NCBI RefSeq assembly: GCF_018998565.1
Contig: NZ_JAHNZO010000049.1
Span: 1-33,851, forward strand
Reading direction: 5' to 3'
From: Paenibacillus oleatilyticus
GTDB taxonomy: Bacteria > Bacillota > Bacilli > Paenibacillales > NBRC-103111
Length of the DNA stretch: 33,851 nt
Part shown: in pieces, positions 16,951-25,072 of the stretch
Numbering within the stretch: the stretch's first letter is position 1
Layout of the letters: each line of letters begins with the position of its first letter
Position numbers and translations under genes: made by a program
The notes under the pieces: generated by a model
Databases searched by the model: none
What the model was told of the DNA's origin: nothing
Seen by the model: the letters and a program-made list of their open reading frames with translations, nothing else

Positions 16951-17949
16951 TCAGTAAGTAAGCAGCACGCCAAGCGTTTCCTTCGGGGTGCGCAGGTACC
17001 ATTCGTACGCCTCTCCCGCCCGGTCCACCGGAAGCTTTTTGGAAACGAGCGGCATGACGTCGATCTTCCGCTCGCCAAGCAAGCGGATATATTCGTACAT
17101 GTTGCGCCCTTCCGTCCAACGCACGAAGCCGACTGGGTAATCGACGCCATCCTGCTCGTAAGCGGCGTCGTACCGCCCCGGGCCGCCCGCACGCGCGATG
17201 CGCAGCTCCGCTTCTTTGGCGAACATAAGCTCCCGGGACAGCTCCGCATGCATGTCCCCTACGATGACAATGCGGCCCCGGTCCCGCAGCCAGCCCAGCG
17301 ACCGGTTCAGCAGCTCCGCGCCCCCGCCGCCGGCGCACAAGACGACCGCATCCGCGCCTTCGACCAAATAATCCGAACGCAGCGAAGCCTCCAGCTCTTC
17401 GTAGGAAGCAAACACCGTTTGGAGCCCCGAACGCCGGAGCATCGAGCATCGCTCCTCCAGCAAGTCCAGCGCGTACACCCGGTATCCCGCCGCTTCCGCA
17501 ATCTGACAGGTGAGCTGACCGAGAATGCCCAGCCCGACCACGGCTACTTTGCTTCCGAATTGCAGCTCGGCTTGCCGAAGCCCGTGAATCGCGATCGCTC
17601 CGAGACCGACGAATGCCGCCTCATCGGCCGACAAGGAGGCCGGAAGCGGAACGGCAAGTGCTTTCGGCACGGCGAGCAGCTCCGCGTGCTTTACGTACGG
17701 AGCCCCGTAGCAGGCGACCCGGTCGCCGGGGCGCACATGCGTCACCCCTTCTCCGGTTTGGAGCACCGTGCCGACCGCGCTGTAGCCGAGCGAGACCGGA
17801 CTCGCGCCGGCCCGCTTTTTCATTTCGATCTCGGTGCCCGGACTGATCGCCGAACATATGGTACGAACCAGAATTCGATTCGGCTCCACGACCGGCTCGG
17901 GCACTTGTCTGACCTCCGCCTCTCCGTTGATGGCGACTACTGCCCTCAT
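16951..17949 (-). CDS. Medium-chain dehydrogenase, apparently lacking zinc ligands
   Basis: 332 residues, ATG 17949 with GGGGAG close upstream. The GroES-like N-half starts MRAVVAINGEAEVRQV and has CSAISPGTEIEM where zinc alcohol dehydrogenases have the catalytic zinc region. The four-Cys structural loop is missing. The Rossmann half begins VAVVGLGILGQLTCQ with a downstream acidic residue (LDLLEERC), so NAD(H) is likelier than NADP(H). It is the last gene of the sugar-transport operon, 41 nt after the permease stop, and could oxidise the imported sugar or glycoside. Substrate unknown. Confidence 0.85.
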   Translation of the reverse strand: MRAVVAINGEAEVRQVPEPVVEPNRILVRTICSAISPGTEIEMKKRAGASPVSLGYSAVGTVLQTGEGVTHVRPGDRVACYGAPYVKHAELLAVPKALAVPLPASLSADEAAFVGLGAIAIHGLRQAELQFGSKVAVVGLGILGQLTCQIAEAAGYRVYALDLLEERCSMLRRSGLQTVFASYEELEASLRSDYLVEGADAVVLCAGGGGAELLNRSLGWLRDRGRIVIVGDMHAELSRELMFAKEAELRIARAGGPGRYDAAYEQDGVDYPVGFVRWTEGRNMYEYIRLLGERKIDVMPLVSKKLPVDRAGEAYEWYLRTPKETLGVLLTY

Positions 17950-17990
17950 GATGGTCTCCCCTCTCTCTTTCCCAACCGAATCTAAATCCA

Positions 17991-18803
17991 TTATTTTAAG
18001 CCGGACATCGTAATGCCTTCGGTGAAGTAACGCTGGAAAAACAAAAAGATCAAAAACGTCGGAACGAACGAAATGACCGCACCGGCCATTTCGAAGCCGA
18101 AATTGCCCTCCTTGGTCAACAAGGATGCGAGACCCACCGTGAGCGGGAACATTTTCTCGGACGTCGTAAAAATAAGGGGCGTAAACAAATCGTTCCAGCA
18201 CGAGATGAACGCAAACGTTCCAACGGTCGCCAGCGCCGGCTTGGCCAGCGGCACCATGAGCCGGAACAAGATTTTGAAATCTCCGGCCCCGTCAAGATAA
18301 GCCGCTTCTTCCAAATCCTTGGGAATCGTCTGCATGAACTGCCGTACCAGAAATACGCCCATGATCGCCCACAGCTCCGGCACGATAATGGCGGAATACG
18401 TGTTGATCCAATGCATTTTGCTGAACATGATGTATTTGGGAATAATTAGCATTTGATTCGGGATCATGACCATCGCCATAAAGCACCAGAAGATCGTCTC
18501 TTTGAACCGAAACTGCTTTTTGGCGAAAATATATCCGAGCACGCCGGCGAAAAACATCTGCGTCGCCACCGGCACCAACGTTATGACAAGCGAGTTGAAT
18601 AGCCAGCGCGTCATGCTGCCGCTGTTGAAAATGTAGCCGTAGTTGTACCAGGTCGGCCGGTCGGGAATCCAAAAGGAAGGATCGGCGAGCGCCACATCCA
18701 GCTTTTTGAACGACCCGAGCACCATGACGATAAACGGGAACATGAACGCGATGCCCGCCAGCACGAGCGGGATATAGACCAGCGCTTTTCGCCCAGCCGT
18801 CAT
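17991..18803 (-). CDS. Carbohydrate ABC transporter permease (MalG type)
   Basis: 270 residues, AGGAGG at good spacing before ATG 18803. Six membrane helices are seen. The EAA motif between helices 4 and 5, which docks the ATPase, reads EEAAYLDGAGDFKILFRLMV, with PLAKPAL after it. The start MTAGRKALVYIPLVLAGIAF is helix 1. It is a CUT1-family permease that pairs with the upstream permease. The gap between the two genes is 27 nt. Confidence 0.95.
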   Translation of the reverse strand: MTAGRKALVYIPLVLAGIAFMFPFIVMVLGSFKKLDVALADPSFWIPDRPTWYNYGYIFNSGSMTRWLFNSLVITLVPVATQMFFAGVLGYIFAKKQFRFKETIFWCFMAMVMIPNQMLIIPKYIMFSKMHWINTYSAIIVPELWAIMGVFLVRQFMQTIPKDLEEAAYLDGAGDFKILFRLMVPLAKPALATVGTFAFISCWNDLFTPLIFTTSEKMFPLTVGLASLLTKEGNFGFEMAGAVISFVPTFLIFLFFQRYFTEGITMSGLK

Positions 18804-18830
18804 GCCGTTCGCCTCCTTTCTCCGCGAAGT

Positions 18831-19763
18831 TTAATGGTAGGATACGTCTTTGCCGAGAAATTTGCGCTGCACGAGAGAGATCGTAAAAATGATGAAAAAG
18901 AGCACATACGCCAGCACGCTGCCGTAGCCGAAGCGCAGCGACGTGAAGCCTTCCTGATACAAGTAGTACACGATCGTCGTCGTCGAATAATCCGGGCCGC
19001 CTCCCGTCAGCAGAAACGCGGAGTCGAAAATTTGAAACGAACCGATGGTCGTAATGATCGCCACGTAAAAATGAATCGGCAGCAGCAGCGGAAACGTGAC
19101 GCTCCAGAACGTTCGCCAGCCCGTCGCGCCGTCCATCTTCGCCGCTTCGTACAGGTGCCCCGGAATCGACTGCAGCCCGGCGTAATAATACACCATCGTG
19201 CTGCCGCACACTTTGAAAATGCTCAAAGCGGCCAACACCGGCAGCGCCTGCTTCGAATCGGAGAAAAAGAGCTGCGGTTCGATCCCCGCGTAGCTGAGCA
19301 GATGGTTGACCACCCCGTAGTCCGTTCCTTTGAACAGCCAGGCCCAGATGCCTGACAAGATGACGAACGACGTGACGACCGGAAGGAAGAACATCCCTTT
19401 GAACAGTCCGGCCAGCTTGACTTTGGAGTAGACAAGCAGCGCCAAAACCAAGCCGAGTGCCATCGTTGGCACGATATAATAGACCGAGAACAGCACGGTG
19501 TTCCAGATCGACCGCCAGGCCAGCTTATCCTGCAGGAACCGTTCCCAATTGCCGAGGCCCGCGAAGGACGGCTCGCCGATCATCGGCCAATCCATGAAGG
19601 TCAGCACGAAGCTGAAGACGAGCGGAGCGAACTGAAATACGAGAAAATGCAGCAGCACCGGCACCAGAAACACGTAGATGATGGCGTTCTTTTTCCAGCT
19701 CTGCGCGATCCGGCCGGACAGCCTGCTGTGCTGGTCAATATGAGAGTTTCGTACGGATTCCAT
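18831..19763 (-). CDS. Carbohydrate ABC transporter permease (MalF/UgpA type)
   Basis: 310 residues from ATG 19763. A conserved GGAGG lies 14 nt upstream, unusually far. An in-frame ATT (19772) lies 5 nt after it and GTG 19778 overlaps it, so the start is uncertain. The protein has six membrane helices, starting NAIIYVFLVPVLLHFLVF. The EAA loop reads LYEAAKMDGATGWRTFWSV. The end is IIFTISLVQRKFLGKDVSYH. It forms the heterodimer channel with the following permease. Confidence 0.95.
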   Translation of the reverse strand: MESVRNSHIDQHSRLSGRIAQSWKKNAIIYVFLVPVLLHFLVFQFAPLVFSFVLTFMDWPMIGEPSFAGLGNWERFLQDKLAWRSIWNTVLFSVYYIVPTMALGLVLALLVYSKVKLAGLFKGMFFLPVVTSFVILSGIWAWLFKGTDYGVVNHLLSYAGIEPQLFFSDSKQALPVLAALSIFKVCGSTMVYYYAGLQSIPGHLYEAAKMDGATGWRTFWSVTFPLLLPIHFYVAIITTIGSFQIFDSAFLLTGGGPDYSTTTIVYYLYQEGFTSLRFGYGSVLAYVLFFIIFTISLVQRKFLGKDVSYH

Positions 19764-19850
19764 ACGGCGAATCGTCACCTCCGGCAGGTCCGAGGCGCAG
19801 AGAGGGGCGGCGGCAAAACGCTGCCCCTTCGTGCCACTTGGTTTAGGAAA

Positions 19851-21134
19851 TTACTTTTTCGCATCGAGCTTAAGCGCTTCGGCGGCGGCATCAGCCGCTT
19901 GCTTCGGCGTCTTCTTGCCTTCCATCATCGCGCCGATCTCCGCTTGAATCTTGGGCATAAACCCGCGGGCGGCCGGATGGGAGATACCCGGGATCGTCAG
20001 ATCCGCGTACTTCATAAATTCCTTCATATCTTGATCGTCGTTATAAATGTCGCCCGCCGATTTGCGCACGGGCAAATAGCCGGTCAATTTGTTGAACGCT
20101 TTGGCCGTATCCGTATTCGTGAGGAATTTGGCGAATTCGACGGCAGCGGCTTTATTTTTGCTCGTTTTCGAGACGACGAACATACCTACCGTGCCGAAGC
20201 TCGCCTGCTTTTCCTTTTTCAGCGGCGGCCCGATCACGTATGGTTTTTTCTGCGCTTTCAGCGTCGTCAACGTCGAGCCTTGCCCCCAGACCGCCAGCAT
20301 TTTGCCGGACAAAAATTCGGGGAACTGGTTGTCGTTGGAGATCGAGTCCTTCGGAATCCAGCCGTTATCGTACATTTTCTTCACATACTCGAACGTCTGC
20401 ACGCCTTTGTCATTGTTCAAAATAATGCCGCCTCCGTCGTCCGTCACGTTGCCGCCGCTCTGCCACAGCAAGGGGTACAGCGTCGCATTGCAGCAGCCCG
20501 CGCCGCCTTCGAAGTTGCGCGCATAGTAGCCTTTGGCCTTCGCCTTCTCGGCCCAACGGTCGAACTCGTCCCAGGTCGTCGGCAGCTTCGCCGGATCTTC
20601 GCCGATCGCCTTGATCACGTCTGGGTTGTAGATCAGCGTCTGGACCTCCTGCAGAATCGGAAGCGCATACAATTTACCCTGATAAGTTGCACCGGCTAAC
20701 GCTCCCTTGCCGAAATCGTCCGTATGGATGTCCTTAGCGTAGGCGTCAAGCGGCTCCAGAGCATGATTGCCGGCAAACTGCGGAATTTGATCCGGAAGCT
20801 GATAGAAGACGTCCGGACCGGACCCGGCAGCGAGCGCCGTCAATATTTTTTGCTCCCGGTTTTTCCACGGAATCTCTTCGTAGTTCACTTTCACGTCGGG
20901 ATACTTCTGCTTGAACGTAGCGATCGTGTCGTTCCAGAACGCTTTGAGCTGCTCCTTCTTATCGTCGCCGACGTAAGGGTGCCCCCATACGGTAATTTCT
21001 CCGGCTACCTTATCCCCGGCCGCGCCAGGAGCGGCTGCGTTGTTCGAACTGCCCGCATCCGAGCCGCAGCCGGACAATACGAGGCCGAGCGAAAGCACAG
21101 CCGGCAGCATCATCGATAATGCACGTTTGGTCAT
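19851..21134 (-). CDS. Extracellular sugar-binding lipoprotein (ABC transporter)
   Basis: 427 residues. ATG 21134 has a GGAGGG site. The lipoprotein signal ends LVLSGC, so the mature N-terminal Cys is lipidated and the protein sits on the outer face of the membrane. The fold is solute-binding protein family 1: ITVWGHPYVG, WKNREQKILTALAAGSGPDV and LYNPDVIKAIGEDPAKLPTTWDEF are typical. A CC pair at GAGCCNATLYPLLW is unusual. It delivers a sugar, probably an oligosaccharide or glycoside, to the two permeases encoded downstream. No ABC ATPase gene is in the operon, so a shared MsmX/MsmK-type ATPase encoded elsewhere is expected. Confidence 0.95.
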   Translation of the reverse strand: MTKRALSMMLPAVLSLGLVLSGCGSDAGSSNNAAAPGAAGDKVAGEITVWGHPYVGDDKKEQLKAFWNDTIATFKQKYPDVKVNYEEIPWKNREQKILTALAAGSGPDVFYQLPDQIPQFAGNHALEPLDAYAKDIHTDDFGKGALAGATYQGKLYALPILQEVQTLIYNPDVIKAIGEDPAKLPTTWDEFDRWAEKAKAKGYYARNFEGGAGCCNATLYPLLWQSGGNVTDDGGGIILNNDKGVQTFEYVKKMYDNGWIPKDSISNDNQFPEFLSGKMLAVWGQGSTLTTLKAQKKPYVIGPPLKKEKQASFGTVGMFVVSKTSKNKAAAVEFAKFLTNTDTAKAFNKLTGYLPVRKSAGDIYNDDQDMKEFMKYADLTIPGISHPAARGFMPKIQAEIGAMMEGKKTPKQAADAAAEALKLDAKK

Positions 21135-21333
21135 AGATGTGACCCTCCTCGCTTGTAGACTGAACTGACGAATCCAAGACTTGTTTCAGACCTACCGGAC
21201 TTTGATCGACGGTTGACGCTGCTTTCTTTTGACGGACGGGCCGTCCCCCTTTCAGCCATAAGAACCAAAAATGATCCAGTTCATGAAAAAAGTATTTCAA
21301 CCGCATTCTAGATCATATCTGGTATTTATTTAT

Positions 21334-21362
21334 ACTATAACGATCTCGGAAAGCGCTGTCAA
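21334..21362 (-). promoter_or_regulatory. Sigma-A promoter and cre-like site of the sugar operon
   Basis: On the minus strand TTGACA (21362-21357), 17 bp, TATAGT (21339-21334). TGACAGCGCTTTCC at 21361-21348 overlaps the -35 and spacer and matches 12 of 14 positions of the CcpA cre consensus TGWAANCGNTNWCA, so catabolite repression is likely. Just downstream at 21308-21329 lies CTAGAT-N11-TTTAT, whose ends recall the operator at the regulator gene (see 22816-22862). Confidence 0.7.
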
Positions 21363-21414
21363 CCGTCCGCAAAAAAATTCCACAACGCCAGAAAAAAAGA
21401 AAAGCCGTCCGGCC

Positions 21415-22791
21415 TCAGGACAGCGCCTCCTCCAGCCGACGGCAAATCGTATCTTCCTCTTCCATCCGGGACCAGAACCACTTCAGCTCCCGGTGCATCG
21501 CCTCCACCTGTCTGGCGTTCAGATGAATGTCCGTCGTCCAGCGGAACGACGGAATAATTTCGCGGTACATAGGGTAACGCGACGGGTGCTTGACCGTCCC
21601 CTTTCCGCGCCACTCCGCGGCCTTCTTCAGGCTCGGAATGCTGAAGGTGTTCTGGCGCAGCGTCAGTTGAGCTGCTTCTCCCAGCAGGTAGTCGACCAGC
21701 GTTCGCGCCGCTTCCTTTTGCTCCGAATGGCGGTTCATCCCAAGCGCAACCGAGAGCAGCAGCGTCCTCGGCTCGTTCAGGTACGGCAGCGGCGCCACGT
21801 CGAAAGAAAACCCCGCCTCCCGGATATCGTTCAAGCTGAAATAGGTCGTCATGATCATCGACACTTTTTCCTGAAGGAACAGCGCTTCCGCGTCGGCATC
21901 GTTCTCCGCCGCAAACCGCGGGAATACGCCTTCCTTGGAGACAAGCTCGCGGCATTTGCGCAGCCCTTCCATCAGCTTCGTCCCGCAAAACGACGGACGA
22001 CCCTGCGCGTCGTACCGGACCGCGTCCCCGCTTTGCAGCAAAAATACCGGCCACCGGTTCTGCGACAAGAAATAAAAATAAAACCCGAACCGCCCTCGCT
22101 CATCCGCGAGCTTCTGCGCCGTTTCGGTCAAATCGTCCCACGTCCAGCCGCTGTCCGGCTCCTCCAGCCCTTTGTCGGCAAAGTGATCGCGGTTATAGCA
22201 CAGCACAACCGGAGAAAAAGCGAACGGCAGCGCCAAGTACCGGTCGCGATGTTTGAAGGCGCTTTGCAGAAACGGGTACTGCCCGGCGGGTGGGTTCATG
22301 GGCTCCAGCCACTCCTGCCGGCCGCTGTCGACCACATGCTGATAATCGGTATGGTTGATCGTAAATACGTCAACCATGCCGCCCTTCATATATTCTTCGA
22401 TCGCCTGCGCGTAATTATCGTAAGGAAGGGCCACCGTTTGCACCCGAATATGCGGATAGGCGACATGAAAATCCGACAGCAGCCGGTTCAAGTCCATCTG
22501 CTCCATGACGGAGGTGTAATACCCCAGCTTGATCGTAACGCTGCCCTGGACCGCGGGGCTGCTGACCCGGTTGCCGACCCTCGGCACCTTCTCGATCAAC
22601 TGCTCGTCTACCAGCATTTCCAGTCCTTTGCGGACCGAATTTTTGCTGAGCTGGTACTGCTTGCCGAGCTCCACCTCGGACGGCAGGTGTTCTCCGACGG
22701 AGAGCTTGCCGCTCACGATATCTTCCCTGAGCTGGGCAACCATATGATCCAGACGCTTATGAAACGTCGTGCGGCTGGGCTTTTTCGGCAT
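21415..22791 (-). CDS. GntR winged-helix regulator fused to a solute-binding-protein domain
   Basis: 458 residues, ATG 22791 nine nt after GGAGG (another ATG at 22797 is 3 nt away). Residues about 8-75 are a GntR DNA-binding domain: LREDIVSGKLSVGEHLPSEV, then YQLSKNSVRKGLEML and the wing VPRVGNRV. Residues about 88-458 have the fold of an extracellular solute-binding protein: VTIKLGYYTSVMEQMDLNRL, VDVFTINHTDYQHVV, SPVVLCYNRDHF, TWDDLTETAQKLADE, EALFLQEKVSMIMTTYF. There is no signal peptide, so it acts in the cytoplasm. It is transcribed towards and just upstream of the sugar operon. A sugar bound in its SBP-like domain would probably alter DNA binding. This domain pairing is uncommon. Confidence 0.88.
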   Translation of the reverse strand: MPKKPSRTTFHKRLDHMVAQLREDIVSGKLSVGEHLPSEVELGKQYQLSKNSVRKGLEMLVDEQLIEKVPRVGNRVSSPAVQGSVTIKLGYYTSVMEQMDLNRLLSDFHVAYPHIRVQTVALPYDNYAQAIEEYMKGGMVDVFTINHTDYQHVVDSGRQEWLEPMNPPAGQYPFLQSAFKHRDRYLALPFAFSPVVLCYNRDHFADKGLEEPDSGWTWDDLTETAQKLADERGRFGFYFYFLSQNRWPVFLLQSGDAVRYDAQGRPSFCGTKLMEGLRKCRELVSKEGVFPRFAAENDADAEALFLQEKVSMIMTTYFSLNDIREAGFSFDVAPLPYLNEPRTLLLSVALGMNRHSEQKEAARTLVDYLLGEAAQLTLRQNTFSIPSLKKAAEWRGKGTVKHPSRYPMYREIIPSFRWTTDIHLNARQVEAMHRELKWFWSRMEEEDTICRRLEEALS

Positions 22792-22815
22792 CGTCATATC
22801 CCTCCTGCCTGTCGA

Positions 22816-22862
22816 ATAAACTGGTTCTCATCTAGTTTATATAATGGCGGGTACGATGTCAA
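22816..22862 (-). promoter_or_regulatory. Promoter and inverted-repeat operator of the GntR/SBP gene
   Basis: TTGACA (22862-22857) is followed by TAAACT at 17 bp or TATAAA at 15 bp. A perfect inverted repeat ATAAACT-N11-AGTTTAT (22816-22840) covers the -10 and start site, so the regulator probably represses itself. The sugar-operon leader shares ATAAA and ATCTAG ends with an 11-bp rather than 9-bp gap. Confidence 0.6.
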
Positions 22863-22891
22863 TGCGCGCTGGATTTGCAAGCTAATATGCA

Positions 22892-22937
22892 CCAAAAAAA
22901 CGCCTGCTCCGAGCTGAGCCGGAACATGCGTTTTTGG
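22892..22937 (-). terminator. Rho-independent terminator downstream of the YmaF remnant
   Basis: CCAAAAAAACGC and GCGTTTTTGG form the outer stem, with an inner TCCG/CGGA stem. On the minus strand seven T residues follow. It ends the transcript from the aminopeptidase and YmaF-type remnant. Confidence 0.85.
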
Positions 22938-22947
22938 CGTACGGGCG

Positions 22948-23083
22948 TTATACCTCGTTGCCGGTGTTGCCACCGTACCTGTGCGTGTGGGGTATACTGC
23001 CGTTCACAGTCGTATGCCCTTCGAAATAATGGTAGTGTCACTCCGCCGGAATGAACCACAAACCCCGTAACGGGGATATCCAT
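22948..23083 (-). pseudogene. YmaF-type protein gene with a frameshift
   Basis: Starting at ATG 23083 the frame gives MDIPVTGFVVHSGG, a YmaF-type opening. Directly after it the matching continuation is in another frame: HYHYFEGHTTVNGSIPHTH, then RYGGNTGNEV and TAA at 22948. The switch lies around 23038-23041; 136 nt instead of a multiple of three means one extra base or two lost ones. His-Tyr-His, a Gly-His-Thr-Thr and His-Thr-His pattern is what I recall of the YmaF family. Neither frame alone makes a convincing protein. The tail also looks short. The 23084-23183 stretch up to the aminopeptidase stop holds nothing else that I recognise. Confidence 0.6.
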
Positions 23084-23183
23084 AGCACCAACTTCTTCTC
23101 CATGATGAATGGTACTCCATTGTATGAGTAGAGAGCTTGGGCCGTATGGGCGTTTGTCTAATGCGAATCGGTCCGCTTTACGC

Positions 23184-24299
23184 CTATTTCAGGTGCTCGG
23201 GATTCAGCTTCTCCAGCTCCGGCACGACAAAGCGGCCGTCCTTGCGGATCAGTCGATCGTCAAAATAAATTTCTCCGCCGCCGTATTCCGGACGCTGGAT
23301 CAGCACCATATCCCAGTGAACCGAGGAGCGGTTGCCGTTATCCGCATCCGTGTAAGCGTTACCCGGCGTAAAGTGGATACTGCCGTCGATTTTCTCATCG
23401 AACAAAATGTCTTTCATCGGCTGCTGTATGTACGGATTGACACCGATCGCAAACTCGCCGACAAAGCGGGCCCCGTCGTCGGTATCCAAAATTTCGTTCA
23501 GCTTGGCGGTATTGTTCGCCGTCGCCTCGACGATCTTGCCGTTGTCAAAGCGGAGCGTGACGTTTTCGAACGAAGTTCCCATATAGATCGTCGGAGTGTT
23601 ATAAGAGATGACGCCGTTGACCGAGTCCTTCACCGGCGCAGTGAATACTTCGCCGTCCGGAATATTGTTCTGACCTGCGCATTTGATCGCCGGAATGTCC
23701 TTGATCGAAAAGCTAAGATCGGTGCCCGGTCCGACAAGCCGCACCTTGTCCGTCTTGTTCATCAGTTCGACAAGCGCGTCCATGGCCCCGGACATTTTGC
23801 TGTAATCGAGGTTGCATACTTGGAAATAGAAATCTTCGAACGCCTCGGTGCTCGTATTCGCCTGCTGCGCCATCGAGGGATTCGGATAACGCATGACGCA
23901 CCATTTGGTATGATTGACCCGCTGATCGACGACCGGACGCTGATACACCTTCATGAACAAGCGCAGCTTATCCTCAGGCACATCGGACGTTTCGGTAATG
24001 TTGTCGCCGCTGCGAACGGCAATGTACGCTTGCATCTGCTTCATCCGGTTCAGCTCGATGGCCGCCATCTGCTCGTACAACTCCTGGTTGCCGCCAAGCA
24101 TCAGCTTGCGCGTAACTTCGGGATAGCGGAACTCGATGAACGGATGCCCGCCTGCCGCGTACACCTCTTCTATTAAACACTTGGTCAATTCCTGATCGCG
24201 AAGGCCGATCATTTCAATCAGGATATTCTCACCCGGCTGAAGGTCGACGGAATACCGTACCAGGTTTCTCGCAAACTGCTGCAAACGTGGATCTCGCAT
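23184..24299 (-). CDS. Aminopeptidase, M29 family (AmpS/PepS type)
   Basis: 371 residues, ATG 24299 with AAAGGAG 9 nt upstream. It removes N-terminal amino acids from peptides in the cytoplasm using two metal ions. Visible are the N-terminal QPGENILIEMIGL and the YPEVTRKLML region. In the catalytic C-half are NIPDGEVFTAPV, FVGEFAIGVNPYI (metal Glu), the HFTPGNAYTDADNG loop (His) and SVHWDMVLIQ with the His/Asp ligands. Length and motif order match the family. It probably shares a transcript with the YmaF-type remnant behind it. The 24300-24444 stretch before ndk shows no gene. Confidence 0.95.
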   Translation of the reverse strand: MRDPRLQQFARNLVRYSVDLQPGENILIEMIGLRDQELTKCLIEEVYAAGGHPFIEFRYPEVTRKLMLGGNQELYEQMAAIELNRMKQMQAYIAVRSGDNITETSDVPEDKLRLFMKVYQRPVVDQRVNHTKWCVMRYPNPSMAQQANTSTEAFEDFYFQVCNLDYSKMSGAMDALVELMNKTDKVRLVGPGTDLSFSIKDIPAIKCAGQNNIPDGEVFTAPVKDSVNGVISYNTPTIYMGTSFENVTLRFDNGKIVEATANNTAKLNEILDTDDGARFVGEFAIGVNPYIQQPMKDILFDEKIDGSIHFTPGNAYTDADNGNRSSVHWDMVLIQRPEYGGGEIYFDDRLIRKDGRFVVPELEKLNPEHLK

Positions 24300-24444
24300 C
24301 TTCTTTCTCTCCTTTGGGGACAGCATCTTGAACTCACCTTCTCAACGTACCAAATTTTCACGGAAAGTTCAAACCCCTAATGAAGGTTTTCGGATAAAAG
24401 ATCACGATTATTTTTACATATTGAGGAAACCGATTGCCGGACGG

Positions 24445-24888
24445 CTAAATCCAGCTTTGCAGTGCCCGGTCATAAGCAAGAAGCTCTTCCGGCTTGAAAA
24501 AGTTGGCAATTTCCCGTTCCGCGCTTTCCGGAGAATCGGAGCCATGAATGATGTTGTTGCCGGTATGGACCGCATAATCGCCGCGGATCGTCCCCGGCAA
24601 CGCATCCAACGGATTCGTCTTGCCCATCATGGCGCGGGACAGCGCAATGACGTTATCGCCCTGCCATACCATCGCAAAGACCGGACCGGAGGTAATAAAC
24701 TGAACCAGCTCGCCGAAAAACGGTTTTTCCTTATGCTCGGCATAGTGGGTTTCCGCTTGTTCCTTCGTGATCACCATTAATTTGGAGCCAATCAGTTGAA
24801 AGCCCTTATCCTCAAAGCGCTGAACCAGCTTGCCGATCAACCCCCGCTGTACGCCGTCCGGCTTGATCATCAAAAACGTTTTTTCCAT
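24445..24888 (-). CDS. ndk: Nucleoside diphosphate kinase
   Basis: 147 residues. It transfers phosphate from NTP to NDP through a phospho-His in the cytoplasm. The start MEKTFLMIKPDGVQRGLIG, the VWQGDNVI region and the active-site NIIHGSDSPESAEREI (phospho-His) are all present, so the enzyme is intact. ATG 24888 has a GGAGTGGA upstream. Its neighbours are an aminopeptidase and ppdK in the same direction. Confidence 0.98.
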   Translation of the reverse strand: MEKTFLMIKPDGVQRGLIGKLVQRFEDKGFQLIGSKLMVITKEQAETHYAEHKEKPFFGELVQFITSGPVFAMVWQGDNVIALSRAMMGKTNPLDALPGTIRGDYAVHTGNNIIHGSDSPESAEREIANFFKPEELLAYDRALQSWI

Positions 24889-25012
24889 AATCGTTCCACT
24901 CCGTTTCTAAAATGATAGATTGCTAATCTTACACCTGAAGCTGTGTGCATCCCAGTATACCCGTTTCCTTCATTTTCCATGCCTGAGGAGATTCCGGAAC
25001 AAGACACAAGAG

Positions 25013-25044
25013 CGCCGCCTGCACCCTTGCCCATGCAGGCGGCG
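25013..25044 (-). terminator. Hairpin after ppdK
   Basis: A perfect 11-bp stem (25013-25023 with 25034-25044, CGCCGCCTGCA / TGCAGGCGGCG) lies just beyond the ppdK stop. The T run on the minus strand is poor, so termination may be partial, or the hairpin may protect the 3' end. Confidence 0.6.
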
Positions 25045-25072
25045 TGAATATCGTTGCGGCGCATCTTGCTGC

